DNA from: Candidatus Finniella inopinata
Lineage (GTDB): Bacteria; Pseudomonadota; Alphaproteobacteria; Holosporales; Holosporaceae
Reading direction: 5' to 3'
DNA: 64,000 bases
NCBI GenBank assembly: GCA_945888455.1
Contig: CAMCZV010000004.1
Span: 1-64,000, forward strand
In this document: one piece after another, positions 50,127 to 59,473 of the stretch
How the letters are laid out: every line of letters begins with the position of its first letter
Position numbering within the stretch: position 1 is the stretch's first letter
Program-made: the position numbers and the translations under genes
Notes under the pieces: model-generated
The model's input: the letters and a program-made list of their open reading frames with translations, nothing else
The model's database searches: none
What the model was told of the DNA's origin: nothing

Positions 50127-51887
50127 TTGCACAAATGGAATAATTTCAAAAAATTCGTCGAATTCGCCATGGTCAGTGTTCTTGCAGATTTGGATAACAG
50201 TCGGGGTATAGCCCACAAGGTTCAGGCGGCTTTACAGGGCATTTTACCAGACGATTTTGACTGGGGTTTTTTACCGCCAGATCATGAAGATCATGGGCAT
50301 TTTGCTTCGCCTGTCGCGTTTTCCTTGGCCAAAGTATGGAAAAAATCCCCCATGACCATTGCCAAAGAATTATGTGCTTTGGTTTTACAAAACCCGTTGA
50401 TTGAATCCGCAGAGCCCGTAGCAGGATATGTTAATATTCGATTAAAATCATTTGTTTTTCAGCAAGAATTGGGCTACATTTTAACCACAGGCGTTCGGTA
50501 TGGGCACCAAGGCTGGGGCCAGAACCAAGTGGTGAATGTTGAGTATGTTTCGGCTAATCCTACAGGGCCATTGCATGCGGCACACGCCCGGGGTGCGGTT
50601 TTGGGCGATGTGGTGGCAAACCTATTGCAGGCCGTTGGATACCGTGTGGTTCGTGAATATTACATTAATGATGCGGGCCAGCAGGTGATTCGTTTGGCCG
50701 AAACCGTGCTGTGTCATTGCGCAGCATTGGAAAATAACGAAACGGCGATCATACCAGAGGGCCTGTATCCAGGTGCCTATGGTCAAGAAATCGCGGAATC
50801 GTTTTTACGCCGGCATCCCCAGGATTGGAAAACCCAATCCATGCAGGATGTTGCATCTTTTGCGGTGGATCAGATGATGGAGGATATTTGTTCTGTATTA
50901 CACGATTTGGGTATTCATCATGATGTGTTTACATCGGAAAAATCATTGAAATCGTCTGGGATATTGCAAAAAACCATGGATGCATTGAACCAAAAGGATT
51001 TGGTCTATACGGGGGTTTTGCCTCAACCTGTTGGCCGAGATGATCCGGATTGGAAGCCGACCCCCTTGATGTTGTTTCGATCCAGCCGATTTGGCGATGA
51101 TCAAGATCGGGCCTTACAGCGTTCCGATGGGGCATGGACTTATTTTGCCAACGATATTGCCTATCATTGGGACAAGGCAGGGCGGTCAGACCATATGATT
51201 GATGTGTGGGGTGCTGATCATGCCAGTCATGTGCAACGCATGTCTGGTGCCGTAGCGGCCATGGCTGAAAAACACTTAGAGGTTTTGTTGTTCCAAATGG
51301 TGCATTTTTTTCATAATGGTGAAGTGTTAAAAATGTCTAAACGATCGGGAAATTTTATCCTGTTGAGCGATGTGTTGAATCTGGTGGGTAAAGATGTTTT
51401 GCGTTTTATGATTTTGACCAAAAAAGCGGATACCCATCTGGACTTGGATATTGCGAAAATGCAAGAACAAAGCAGCTCGAACCCTGTGTTTTATGTCCAG
51501 TATGCCCATGCCCGGTGTTGTTCAGTTTTACGCGCGGCCAAACCCCTATTTTCAGAGGAAAAACAGAGGGTGCAGTCCCTGGCGTTGGCTGATTTTTCTG
51601 GATTTTTAGATGATCCTTTGGTGACGTTATTGATGGATTGGCCTCGACAGGTGTCAGAATCGGCTTTGCATCGCGAACCGCACCGCATTACAAATTATTT
51701 GCAAAAAGTGGCCAGTGCGTTTCATGCTTTATGGCAAAAAGGCAATCAAAACCCGACCATGAAATTAGTACAAGCAGACGATTTGGATAAAACCTATGCA
51801 TCCATGGCCTGTGTTCAAGCCACAGCCTTTGTGATGGCTTCTGGGTTAATGATGTTGGGCATTACGCCAAAAGAGGAATTGCGCTGA
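50127..51887 (+). CDS. argS: Arginyl-tRNA synthetase
   Basis: 586 residues, class I. The HIGH-type motif is HAAH within VSANPTGPLHAAHARG near residues 141-156. The KMSKS-type motif is KMSKRSGNF near 402-410, preceded by WGADHASHVQRM. The C-terminal DALR anticodon domain begins with VFYVQYAHARCCS. The longest frame begins with a TTG at 50127 and its first residues fit the family's N-terminal helix. The ATG at 50169 is the alternative. Confidence 0.95.
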   Translation: MHKWNNFKKFVEFAMVSVLADLDNSRGIAHKVQAALQGILPDDFDWGFLPPDHEDHGHFASPVAFSLAKVWKKSPMTIAKELCALVLQNPLIESAEPVAGYVNIRLKSFVFQQELGYILTTGVRYGHQGWGQNQVVNVEYVSANPTGPLHAAHARGAVLGDVVANLLQAVGYRVVREYYINDAGQQVIRLAETVLCHCAALENNETAIIPEGLYPGAYGQEIAESFLRRHPQDWKTQSMQDVASFAVDQMMEDICSVLHDLGIHHDVFTSEKSLKSSGILQKTMDALNQKDLVYTGVLPQPVGRDDPDWKPTPLMLFRSSRFGDDQDRALQRSDGAWTYFANDIAYHWDKAGRSDHMIDVWGADHASHVQRMSGAVAAMAEKHLEVLLFQMVHFFHNGEVLKMSKRSGNFILLSDVLNLVGKDVLRFMILTKKADTHLDLDIAKMQEQSSSNPVFYVQYAHARCCSVLRAAKPLFSEEKQRVQSLALADFSGFLDDPLVTLLMDWPRQVSESALHREPHRITNYLQKVASAFHALWQKGNQNPTMKLVQADDLDKTYASMACVQATAFVMASGLMMLGITPKEELR

Positions 51888-51962
51888 TCACAAAAGCGTT
51901 GAAAAACGGCTAACAGGATTTTTGAAACGGGCAGTCATATCCTTGTTCAGAAGTGCTGGGGT

Positions 51963-53354
51963 TTAATCGGCCAGTTTTTTCGCCAAGTGGGTAATGTCGC
52001 CCGCGCCCATGCACACCACAACGTCATAATGGCCTGTGTCCATTAATGCTGTAACATGGGTTTCGGCCGTTGAAACGTCTGGCATCAAGGTCACTGTTTT
52101 TCCTAAATTTTCGATGTTTTTTACTAAGTTTTCGGATCCACAGTGTTCTATGGGGGGCTCTCCTGCCCCATAAACGGGCAATATGCCCACATGATGGGCG
52201 TGATCAAAACATCGTACAAAGGCATCCATGGTGTCGCGCAAACGCGTATAGCGATGGGGTTGGCAAAGGGCCAAGATGTTTGTGTACCCACGTCTGTGTA
52301 ATGCCTGCAGTACGGCCGCAATTTCTGTGGGATGATGGGCATAATCATCAATAATTGGGATGCCGTTTTTGGTTCCAACCAGGGTTAAACGCCGATAAAC
52401 CCCTGAAAAAGAAGCCAAGCCTTGACGAATATCCTCTGCGGGCAATCCAATACGAAGGCTGGCCGAGATGGCCCCCAGCGCATTCAAAACATTGTGATGA
52501 CCCCATAAATTCAGGACCACGTCATCCAACGGCCCCAAAGGCGTATCACAATCAAACATCATGCCTGTGGCGGTGGTGCGGATGTTTTCAGCATAAAAAT
52601 CGGATTGTGGATCGGTTCCATACCAGGCAATGGGGCAGGACAGATTTTGAATCCATGGGCTGGACCCATCAATGACATCCCGGCATATGCTGACAAAATC
52701 TGTGGCTAGATTCAGAAATTGACGAAAAGAATGCCGCAGATTATCCTCACAGTTCCCATAATTGCTCAGGTGTTCGGGTTCTATGTTTGTTAATATGGCC
52801 CCAAAAAGGTTCGAAAAATTGATGTGACTCTGGTCGGATTCGTCGGCTTCTATGACGGAAAAAGGACCAGATCCTGGATACAACGGGCTGTTCCAACGGA
52901 CCATCATGCCGCCAGAAATAATCAGAGGATCCAGGTGACTGGTGTGTAAAATATGGCCCAACAGGGATGTGGTGGTGGTCTTGCCGTGGGTTCCACTGAT
53001 GGCCAAGGTTTTTAGTGGGCTGGTAAAGGCTCTTAACAGGTCAGAACGGTGAATGGTGGGGATGTTTCTGGATCTGGCCGTTTGCAGCTCTGGATGATCA
53101 TCGGATATGGCACTGGAATACACCACGCATTCCACATCGTGGGATATGTGGCTGGTGTCATGATACAGAAAAACGAGAGCCCCTTGGGCAGTCAATTGCT
53201 CTGTGCTGTCGTTTTGAAAAAGAGCACTGCCCTGAACCCACCAGCCACGATGCAGACATAACAGGGCCAATGCGCTCATGCCGATGCCGCTGATCCCGAT
53301 AAAGTGAATGCGTTTAGGGTGATGTGCAAAAAGAGAATAGTTCAGGGCAAGCAT
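51963..53354 (-). CDS. murC: UDP-N-acetylmuramate--L-alanine ligase
   Basis: 463 residues. First Mur ligase, adding L-Ala to UDP-MurNAc. The N-terminal IHFIGISGIGMSALA is near residues 16-30, the ATP loop AISGTHGKTTTTSLLGHIL near 118-136, EADESDQSHINF near 170-181 and DDYAHHPTEIAAVL near 338-351. All are standard. It overlaps murG by 41 bases, and both are transcribed away from the DsbA-like gene. Confidence 0.96.
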   Translation of the reverse strand: MLALNYSLFAHHPKRIHFIGISGIGMSALALLCLHRGWWVQGSALFQNDSTEQLTAQGALVFLYHDTSHISHDVECVVYSSAISDDHPELQTARSRNIPTIHRSDLLRAFTSPLKTLAISGTHGKTTTTSLLGHILHTSHLDPLIISGGMMVRWNSPLYPGSGPFSVIEADESDQSHINFSNLFGAILTNIEPEHLSNYGNCEDNLRHSFRQFLNLATDFVSICRDVIDGSSPWIQNLSCPIAWYGTDPQSDFYAENIRTTATGMMFDCDTPLGPLDDVVLNLWGHHNVLNALGAISASLRIGLPAEDIRQGLASFSGVYRRLTLVGTKNGIPIIDDYAHHPTEIAAVLQALHRRGYTNILALCQPHRYTRLRDTMDAFVRCFDHAHHVGILPVYGAGEPPIEHCGSENLVKNIENLGKTVTLMPDVSTAETHVTALMDTGHYDVVVCMGAGDITHLAKKLAD

Positions 53355-54381
53355 TCCCAGGTTGGGGCATTTTTATCTGTTGTTCACCATAGAGCAGTTC
53401 ATCTGGTTTGTCCAGCCAGCTGCGGATTTTATCGGCAATATAGAGGGCGGTTAATTCTGCTTCAGGGACCATCCAAGACCGATTGCTCTGGGCATGGGCG
53501 CAAGCATTAAAGTATTGGTGATGATCAATGGCAAAGGGGTACGGAACCAAAAAAGCAGGCCGTTGTGCGCAAGACAGTTCTGCCAAGGTGGATGCCCCTG
53601 CGCGCGAAAAGACCACGTGCGACCAGGACAGCATATCCACCATATCCGAAAAGAACGGTGCGACTTGAAAAGAGTCCAAGTTCAAACGGCTGTATTGATG
53701 GGCTAAGTCGGTACAATCGCTCTGCAGGCTCTGGTGGCGGATTCGAAGGGATTTTTGCTGGTCTGCAGACAGCATGGCTAGCGCCTGGGGCAAAAGGGTG
53801 GACCAAATTTTTGCGCCCTGACTGCCCCCGATGATTAAAATATGGAGGGGAAGTGAGATGGATGTGTGGGCTGTAATCGCGGTAAATGCTTGACGTACGG
53901 GTGTGCTGATGGTGCGCCATTGGTGTGTTTTGGATTTTGAAATATGTTTTCCATAGCATTCCAGACCATGGCCGACAAAAACAGAATCCATCAGGGGGGC
54001 TAAAAATCGATTGGCTCTGCCTAAAATGGCATCCGATTGATGAATGGCACAGCGTATGCCTTTTATACGTGCCATGAAAAGCGGCGCCACCGTTGTGATG
54101 CCTCCAAATCCCACAACGGCTTTTGCAGGATGCTGCTGATACAGTGTTTTGATTGTTTGATAGATGGAAAAGGCCGTGCGAACAGAGGCGGGCGGCAATA
54201 TTTCGATATGACTGAAAAATGATCGGTCTTTTTCAATAAATCGAGCGCCTCTGGTGTCTGTGATCAGAATAATGTGTTCGCCCTGTTGATGGGCATATTC
54301 AGCCAATGCAATGGCCGGAAAAACGTGACCACCAGAACCACCAGCCACCACTATAATCGGGTTATGTGTGCAGTAAGACAT
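53314..54381 (-). CDS. murG: UDP-GlcNAc:lipid I N-acetylglucosaminyltransferase MurG
   Basis: 355 residues. It makes lipid II at the inner face of the membrane. The GT28 N-terminal glycine loop is VVAGGSGGHVFPAIALAEYA near residues 10-29, followed by VVGFGGITTVAPL, HQSDAILGRANRFLAP, the second-domain LHILIIGGSQGAKIWS near 187-202 and the donor region SRAGASTLAELSCAQRPAFL. The usual HEQN is HQSD here, and GGYxS is GGITT, both modest departures. murB, murD and ftsW are not adjacent. Confidence 0.94.
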   Translation of the reverse strand: MSYCTHNPIIVVAGGSGGHVFPAIALAEYAHQQGEHIILITDTRGARFIEKDRSFFSHIEILPPASVRTAFSIYQTIKTLYQQHPAKAVVGFGGITTVAPLFMARIKGIRCAIHQSDAILGRANRFLAPLMDSVFVGHGLECYGKHISKSKTHQWRTISTPVRQAFTAITAHTSISLPLHILIIGGSQGAKIWSTLLPQALAMLSADQQKSLRIRHQSLQSDCTDLAHQYSRLNLDSFQVAPFFSDMVDMLSWSHVVFSRAGASTLAELSCAQRPAFLVPYPFAIDHHQYFNACAHAQSNRSWMVPEAELTALYIADKIRSWLDKPDELLYGEQQIKMPQPGNACPELFSFCTSP

Positions 54382-54490
54382 GATGGTGTGGCCGTATGTA
54401 TTCTGTTTTTACCATACGATATCCCAAGGCTTGGAACAAGCATCACCGACCTGAATAGGGGCCATAATACAGGTTCCACAGCGTGGTCAA

Positions 54491-55312
54491 TTATTGGAAC
54501 AACAGTTTGGAAAGGCTTTTTAAAGAATCCGGTCGTCCTTCGATCATTTCAAAGGGTTGGCCGAGAGCCTTTTCCCCAAGGTTCTCTTTTTGATACAGCA
54601 TGGTGGGAAAACTGGGAAATTGAAGCTGATTGCCATAGGATCGTGCATCCGTTAAATATTGGTCCGTATGGGCGTTAAACATGTGGGAATGGAATGCCTT
54701 GATGTCACACCCTATTTGTTTGGCTAACGTCAATGCCAATCCAGTAGAAATGGGGCCAACGTGGTTCAAAATGATATCCAAATAGGCCTGCAGTTTCCCC
54801 AAGATATGGGCCGCCATCAAGCTGCGTACAATGATCTGGCCATTGATATCATGGTGTTGGGTGATCCAATGCGGGCAAAGGGCCAATGGGGTTTTTGCAT
54901 TGCTGGATAGGGCCAGTAAATCTCTGAATAGGGCCATGCTGTGGGGACATAATGGATCCAGAAACGCGATAATATGTCTTTTTCCTGATGTGATGGGGTT
55001 TTTTTGCAGGTGACCCCACAGTTCAGGGCTGTTTGTAAACAGCCGTTGGGTGCTTTTTTGCAGATCTTGGGATACGGTTTCTGAAAAATGCTCGATCATA
55101 TCCTGTTGAGCGTCAGAAAAAACAGAGGGATGTGCCTTGAAAAAACGTGCCAGTATGCCTGGATTTTCCATCAACGTATTTTCGATAATCGATGAATTTT
55201 CCGACAGGCATTCTGCAATCAAGAAAGGCAGATCGGTGGGTGAATTGGTGTTGGAATAAACACCGGAGAACAGGGCCAGGAACAGCGGAACATGCATAAA
55301 AAACAAACGCAT
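54491..55312 (-). CDS. DsbA-like thioredoxin-fold exported protein with CxxS active site
   Basis: 273 residues with a signal peptide (hydrophobic to about residue 20). The N-terminal helical region LIAECLSENSSIIENTLMENP and the thioredoxin-like domain resemble the ScsC/BdbD/Com1 type of DsbA proteins. The active site lies in IIAFLDPLCPHSMALFRDL near 115-133: it reads CPHS where CPYC or CPHC is usual. The cis-Pro region is SFPTMLYQ near 235-242. With one Cys it cannot form the normal disulfide. It could act as an isomerase-like, monothiol or chaperone form; that is inference. Confidence 0.78.
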   Translation of the reverse strand: MRLFFMHVPLFLALFSGVYSNTNSPTDLPFLIAECLSENSSIIENTLMENPGILARFFKAHPSVFSDAQQDMIEHFSETVSQDLQKSTQRLFTNSPELWGHLQKNPITSGKRHIIAFLDPLCPHSMALFRDLLALSSNAKTPLALCPHWITQHHDINGQIIVRSLMAAHILGKLQAYLDIILNHVGPISTGLALTLAKQIGCDIKAFHSHMFNAHTDQYLTDARSYGNQLQFPSFPTMLYQKENLGEKALGQPFEMIEGRPDSLKSLSKLLFQ

Positions 55313-55447
55313 TCGACAACCTACACAAAGTATAAAACAGCCTTACTGCATCATAAGGGATCGTTTGTTTACAAAAAGTTACACCAACAACAGGTGTCTC
55401 TTCTTTTTTGATTTATTTTGGGATGATCTGGATTTTGGGCTGGTCTC

Positions 55448-55476
55448 TTGTAAAAAATTCCGATTTTTCCCATAAT
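55448..55476 (+). promoter_or_regulatory. Putative sigma-70 promoter of ndk
   Basis: TTGTAA at 55448-55453 and CATAAT at 55471-55476 with a 17-base spacer, 30 bases before the ndk ATG. Confidence 0.55.
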
Positions 55477-55505
55477 GGGTTTTAAGATTTAACGGATGAA
55501 CATTA

Positions 55506-55934
55506 ATGTCAAGTACCGTACAAAGAACATTGAGCATTCTGAAACCCGATGTTACACAGCGCAATATTACAGGGGCAATCAATGCCATGATTGAAGGGGC
55601 AGGGTTTAAAATTGTGGCACAACGGCGTACGCAATTAACACGCGATCACGCTGCAAAATTTTATGATGTTCACAAAGAACGGCCTTTTTTCCGCGATTTA
55701 TGCGCCATTATGAGTGCGGGTCCTGTGGTGGTTCAGGTTCTGGAGCGTGACAATGCCGTACACCTGTATCGGGAATTAATGGGGGCGACGGATCCAAAAA
55801 ATGCAGATGCTGGCACCATTCGCCACGCCCATGGCAAGTCCATTGATGAAAACAGTGTCCACGGATCAGATTCTCTGGAAAATGCTAAAAAGGAAATCGC
55901 GTTCTTCTTTCAAGATTCGGACATTATTTCGTAA
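55506..55934 (+). CDS. ndk: Nucleoside diphosphate kinase
   Basis: 142 residues, the normal length. It balances NTP pools by transferring gamma phosphate through a phospho-His. [19 protein letters not shown] opens the chain, [14 protein letters not shown] lies near 91-104, and the active-site His is in [12 protein letters not shown] near residue 118. All catalytic elements are intact. Confidence 0.96.
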   Translation: MSSTVQRTLSILKPDVTQRNITGAINAMIEGAGFKIVAQRRTQLTRDHAAKFYDVHKERPFFRDLCAIMSAGPVVVQVLERDNAVHLYRELMGATDPKNADAGTIRHAHGKSIDENSVHGSDSLENAKKEIAFFFQDSDIIS

Positions 55935-55966
55935 TCCTGTTCCAGGGATATTAATGGGGGGAGGTT

Positions 55967-56482
55967 GTGTATTGGATTCCTAATCTGCTAAGCGCTATGC
56001 GTCTGATATGCGCTCCCTTTGTTGGGTTTTTGATCGTTTTTGGTCATGAAAAGTGGGCATTGCTTGGGGTTGTGTTGGCTTTTCTGACGGATTTTTTGGA
56101 TGGCTGGATGGCCAGATTTTTTCATTGGGAAACAGCATTAGGTCGATTTTTAGATCCATTGGCGGACAAAGTATTGACCTTTTCCATTTTTACAGCCTTG
56201 GCTGTGTGTCACAAGCTGCCTTGGCCCCTGTATGCCGTTGTGGTATTGCGTGATGTGTGTATTGGTTTGGGGGTTTGGTCGGTGCATTCTCGCAAGGGCG
56301 TTGTATCCTTTGAACCCATCTTGATCAGCAAGTGGAATACGGCCGTTCAGGGGGTTTTGTGCGCGGCCATTTTATGGGGCAAACATCCGGTTGTTATTGC
56401 CTGTGGCATTTTCTTTTTATGGATAACCACTGTCTTTTCTTTTGCTATGTATGGGGTTCAGTTATGGAAAACATGGGAATAA
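55967..56482 (+). CDS. pgsA: CDP-diacylglycerol--glycerol-3-phosphate phosphatidyltransferase-like protein
   Basis: 171 residues with several membrane helices. The CDP-alcohol phosphotransferase motif D-G-x2-A-R-x8-G-x3-D-x3-D is complete: DGWMARFFHWETALG followed by RFLDPLADK, near residues 44-68. PNLLSAMRLICAPF near the N-terminus is typical of PgsA. It makes phosphatidylglycerol phosphate, or alternatively acts as a cardiolipin-synthase-type enzyme of the same fold. The GTG start is preceded by GGGGGGAGG. It overlaps the next gene by 19 bases. Confidence 0.88.
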   Translation: MYWIPNLLSAMRLICAPFVGFLIVFGHEKWALLGVVLAFLTDFLDGWMARFFHWETALGRFLDPLADKVLTFSIFTALAVCHKLPWPLYAVVVLRDVCIGLGVWSVHSRKGVVSFEPILISKWNTAVQGVLCAAILWGKHPVVIACGIFFLWITTVFSFAMYGVQLWKTWE

Positions 56483-57582
56483 AAACCAGGACAACCCCAG
56501 TGGGTATCAAGATGTTGATGTGGTTGGCATTGGCTGGTTTTTTTGCGTTTTTTTGGTTTTTTGGTGCAACCCTGTCCCCGTTTATATTGGGAGCCATTAT
56601 GGCTTATGGGTATCGTCCTATCAAACGATTTTTTCAGAAATATTATATGTCAGACGTGCTGTCTGCTTTGATTCTCTCCCTTGTTACCTATGGAATTTTC
56701 ATTTACTTGTTTCTGAACATCATTCCCATGTTGGGGGCATGGTCGCGGTCCTTTTCTTCTCAAATTACTGTGTATCGACAAGCCTTTTGGGATTTTTTAA
56801 CACCATTGATGCCTGATTTTTTTAAAGAATCAGGGCCTCAAATTCAAGAAAGCATGGATATGTTGTTGCGACAATCCATGCAATGGGTTGGATCATTGAT
56901 TATGGTGGTGTTGCATAACAGTTGGGCACTAGGTCAACTGATGGTGACGTTGGCGCTTTCTCCGGTGATTGCCTTTTATTTTGTCAAGGATGGGGCCCGA
57001 ATGCGGAATCAGTTTTACAATTTAATACCAAAGTCTATTCGTTCAATGGCAGTATTATGCTTGCGTGATATTGATCGGGCATTGCGACAATATTTCTTGG
57101 GTCAAGTTCGTGTGTGTGCTGCATTGATGATCTATTATGGCCTTTTTCTGTTTGGTGTGTTGCATTTGCCTCATGCCATTGCCCTATCCATTATCAGTGG
57201 CACGTTGGTCTTTATCCCCTATGTGGGGTTTTTTATCAGTGTATTAACGGCATGCATGATTGGGGTGGTTGAATCGGGTCAAGCATCCTATGTCACCAGC
57301 ATTGTATCTGTGTATGTGGTTGGAAATATCCTAGAATCGTTAATTTTAACCCCCTATTTTGTGGGATCAAGAACGGGATTACATCCCTTGTGCGTCTTAT
57401 TGGCTGTACTGATCGGTGGGGCGGTTAAAGGCATTTTGGGCATTGTATTGGCCATACCATTGGCCACCATTTTGGGGGCACTGTGGAGGTTGTTGCGTAA
57501 GTATTATATGCACAGTGCACTTTATCAACAAAAGAAGAAACAAAACAGGCACGGTTCGGATGTTATCGAGCACAGCCTATAA
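56464..57582 (+). CDS. AI-2E family transporter (PerM/YdiK-like)
   Basis: 372 residues, about eight membrane helices. Family blocks are LSPFILGAIMAYGYRPIKRFF near residues 30-50, YFVKDGARMRNQFYNLIPKS near 173-192 and the C-terminal FIPYVGFFIS and LTPYFVGSRTGLHPLCVLLAV. The best-known member exports autoinducer-2 in E. coli, but most members have other or unknown roles. In many Alphaproteobacteria a PerM-type gene lies near DnaA-like or pgsA genes, as here. The start is the ATG at 56464 within pgsA. Confidence 0.88.
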   Translation: MENMGIKTRTTPVGIKMLMWLALAGFFAFFWFFGATLSPFILGAIMAYGYRPIKRFFQKYYMSDVLSALILSLVTYGIFIYLFLNIIPMLGAWSRSFSSQITVYRQAFWDFLTPLMPDFFKESGPQIQESMDMLLRQSMQWVGSLIMVVLHNSWALGQLMVTLALSPVIAFYFVKDGARMRNQFYNLIPKSIRSMAVLCLRDIDRALRQYFLGQVRVCAALMIYYGLFLFGVLHLPHAIALSIISGTLVFIPYVGFFISVLTACMIGVVESGQASYVTSIVSVYVVGNILESLILTPYFVGSRTGLHPLCVLLAVLIGGAVKGILGIVLAIPLATILGALWRLLRKYYMHSALYQQKKKQNRHGSDVIEHSL

Positions 57583-57608
57583 CCAAGGTGATTTTGGAGA
57601 ATATTTCC

Positions 57609-58520
57609 ATGACGATTAAGAATGTATTATGGTTTTCCTATATGGCTAAGCTTATTTTTGGACCCACATGGTCCAGCGGTTTAAACTCTGGTGTTCAAAG
57701 AATGACCAGCACCATTCTTCCCTTATTGGCCAGCGCGATGATGGTCTTTTTATCAGGGTGTTCGGTTTCCCAAGTGACAAAAACGCCCAGCCCTGTACGT
57801 TCGACCTCACGCCCTTATGTGGTTAAAAATTGTGTATATGTTCCACAAAAACATTTTGAATTGGTGCAAACGGGTATTGCCTCTTATTACGGGGGTAAAG
57901 ATGGATGTCATGGGGCGAAAACAGCCAGTGGAGAACGTTTCAATATGTTCCAGCTGTCGGCTGCCCATAAAACCTTGCCTTTGCCATCCATGATTATGGT
58001 TGAAAATTTGGAAAATGGTAAAAAATTGGTCTTGCGCGTTAATGATCGTGGGCCGTTTTCGTCACGGCGTATTTTGGATGTGTCGGTCACAGCCGCACGA
58101 CGTTTGGGATTTTATCACAAAGGGTGCGCCAAAGTTCGCATTTATACTTTGGTAGGTGAAAGCTTGAAAATGCCAGAAAACCGTCCTGGTTTTTGCAAAA
58201 AGAAGAAACACAATCAAGAGCAAGGAAACTTGTCATTGCGTCGGTATTATATCCAAGTACCCTGTAGGCATAAAAAAGGGGTTATGGACATGAAAAAAAC
58301 CATGTCATCCTGGGGCAGAACCCACATTCAACGATCAGGTGGACGACAGTGTATTTGGATTGGTCCGTACAGCACACAAGTGGCGGCGGCTCAAGTATGC
58401 CAAAGAATACCCAAGGGGTACGTCGATGGCATTGTGTGTCAAAACATTGGAAAAGCACGCCATCAGAATAAAAAGATCAAGCGCGTGCGCCGACCAAATC
58501 AAAAACGAACCAAAAAATAG
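57609..58520 (+). CDS. rlpA: RlpA-like septal lytic transglycosylase lipoprotein
   Basis: About 303 residues. A lipobox (FLSGC) follows a hydrophobic segment. The double-psi beta-barrel begins TGIASYYGGKDGCHGAKTAS with the conserved Gly/Tyr/Tyr pattern and continues with LSAAHKTLPLPSMIMVENL and VNDRGPF, the RlpA hallmark with its Asp. The C-terminal part (YYIQVP ... IWIGPYSTQVAAAQVCQRI) looks like a SPOR domain, which binds denuded septal glycan, followed by a very basic tail. GGAG lies 9 bases before the ATG at 57609; a start at 57702 would give a more standard lipoprotein signal. Confidence 0.88.
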   Translation: MTIKNVLWFSYMAKLIFGPTWSSGLNSGVQRMTSTILPLLASAMMVFLSGCSVSQVTKTPSPVRSTSRPYVVKNCVYVPQKHFELVQTGIASYYGGKDGCHGAKTASGERFNMFQLSAAHKTLPLPSMIMVENLENGKKLVLRVNDRGPFSSRRILDVSVTAARRLGFYHKGCAKVRIYTLVGESLKMPENRPGFCKKKKHNQEQGNLSLRRYYIQVPCRHKKGVMDMKKTMSSWGRTHIQRSGGRQCIWIGPYSTQVAAAQVCQRIPKGYVDGIVCQNIGKARHQNKKIKRVRRPNQKRTKK

Positions 58521-58642
58521 GGGGCTCTTGAGTATTGTTGGGCTATGCTGTTCCCCCGCTTTGGCCATAAACCGATCAAAACGGGAAAGGCGGGCGGGGA
58601 TCTGCCAGGCGTTTTTATTTGGTTCTGCCTAGCCAAAGGTGT

Positions 58643-59350
58643 TTATTTCTTTTGCAATTCAAACGTTCCTTTGGTCATTGGGCCATTTTTTATGGTGTTC
58701 GATAAGGTGATGGTGGTGGTTTTACCATAGGCATCCGTCATAAACCAACCGGTCAGCGGACATACGCGTGGGTTTTTCAGCAGAGCAGGGTTAAATGTCA
58801 GGCCAAATTTTCCAGCATTTGGATCTTTTTTAATCTTCATCACCAATGTAATCAATGGGTCTCGGTGTATGATCTCGACCAATTGAACTTGGTCATGTAA
58901 TTTCCCTTGCAATAAAAAGGCCACGGGGCTGCGGGATAAATCCATGGATTGGCTGCGATTTCGTCGACCATCGTAATGGATCAACTTTCCTTGCAAGGCA
59001 ATCATTTGAACCTGGGATGGGGCGTGATAAACCAGGCGCATTTCTCCCGGTCGGCGCAAGTATAAATCCGCCTTCATATGGGTGCCATTGGGGTTTCTTT
59101 GAATCAAATCCGTGCGCAATGTTTGAATGCTGTCCCACGATTGGCTGAGCATGAGCAGGTGTTGTTGGGGGTTTAACAACAGGGGGGGGGATTTTTTAGG
59201 TGTGTAAACATACGTTCTGTTGGGCTTGGTTTGTGTTTTTTGTTTTATTTTTGAAAATATCGGCGAAACCGATAAAAATAATACAGAAAATAATGCACAG
59301 CACCGCGGAAAGCAGGCTGATGGGGCATGGAAAATGGATGTTTTGAGCAA
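58643..59350 (-). CDS. lolA: LolA-like outer-membrane lipoprotein carrier
   Basis: 235 residues with an N-terminal signal region (hydrophobic SVLFLSVSPIFS). The LolA fold is suggested by the periodic strands: SIQTLRTDLIQRNPNGTHMKADLYL then RRPGEMRLVYHAPSQVQMIALQG, where RPGxxR followed by Y and D-G-R after LIHYDG are LolA-like. It would carry lipoproteins from LolC/E-LolD across the periplasm. Similarity is moderate; a related DUF of the same fold is possible. It diverges from the ABC exporter. Confidence 0.8.
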   Translation of the reverse strand: MLKTSIFHAPSACFPRCCALFSVLFLSVSPIFSKIKQKTQTKPNRTYVYTPKKSPPLLLNPQQHLLMLSQSWDSIQTLRTDLIQRNPNGTHMKADLYLRRPGEMRLVYHAPSQVQMIALQGKLIHYDGRRNRSQSMDLSRSPVAFLLQGKLHDQVQLVEIIHRDPLITLVMKIKKDPNAGKFGLTFNPALLKNPRVCPLTGWFMTDAYGKTTTITLSNTIKNGPMTKGTFELQKK

Positions 59351-59473
59351 AACAAGTGTCTCTTTTTAAATGGTTTTGAACAGTCTAGATAAACATTTTC
59401 CCTGTGAACAGCCCCTCTGTCTGACGTGTTCAGTCCTTTGGAGGGCAAGACGGAAAATGAATAGTGTGTTACC

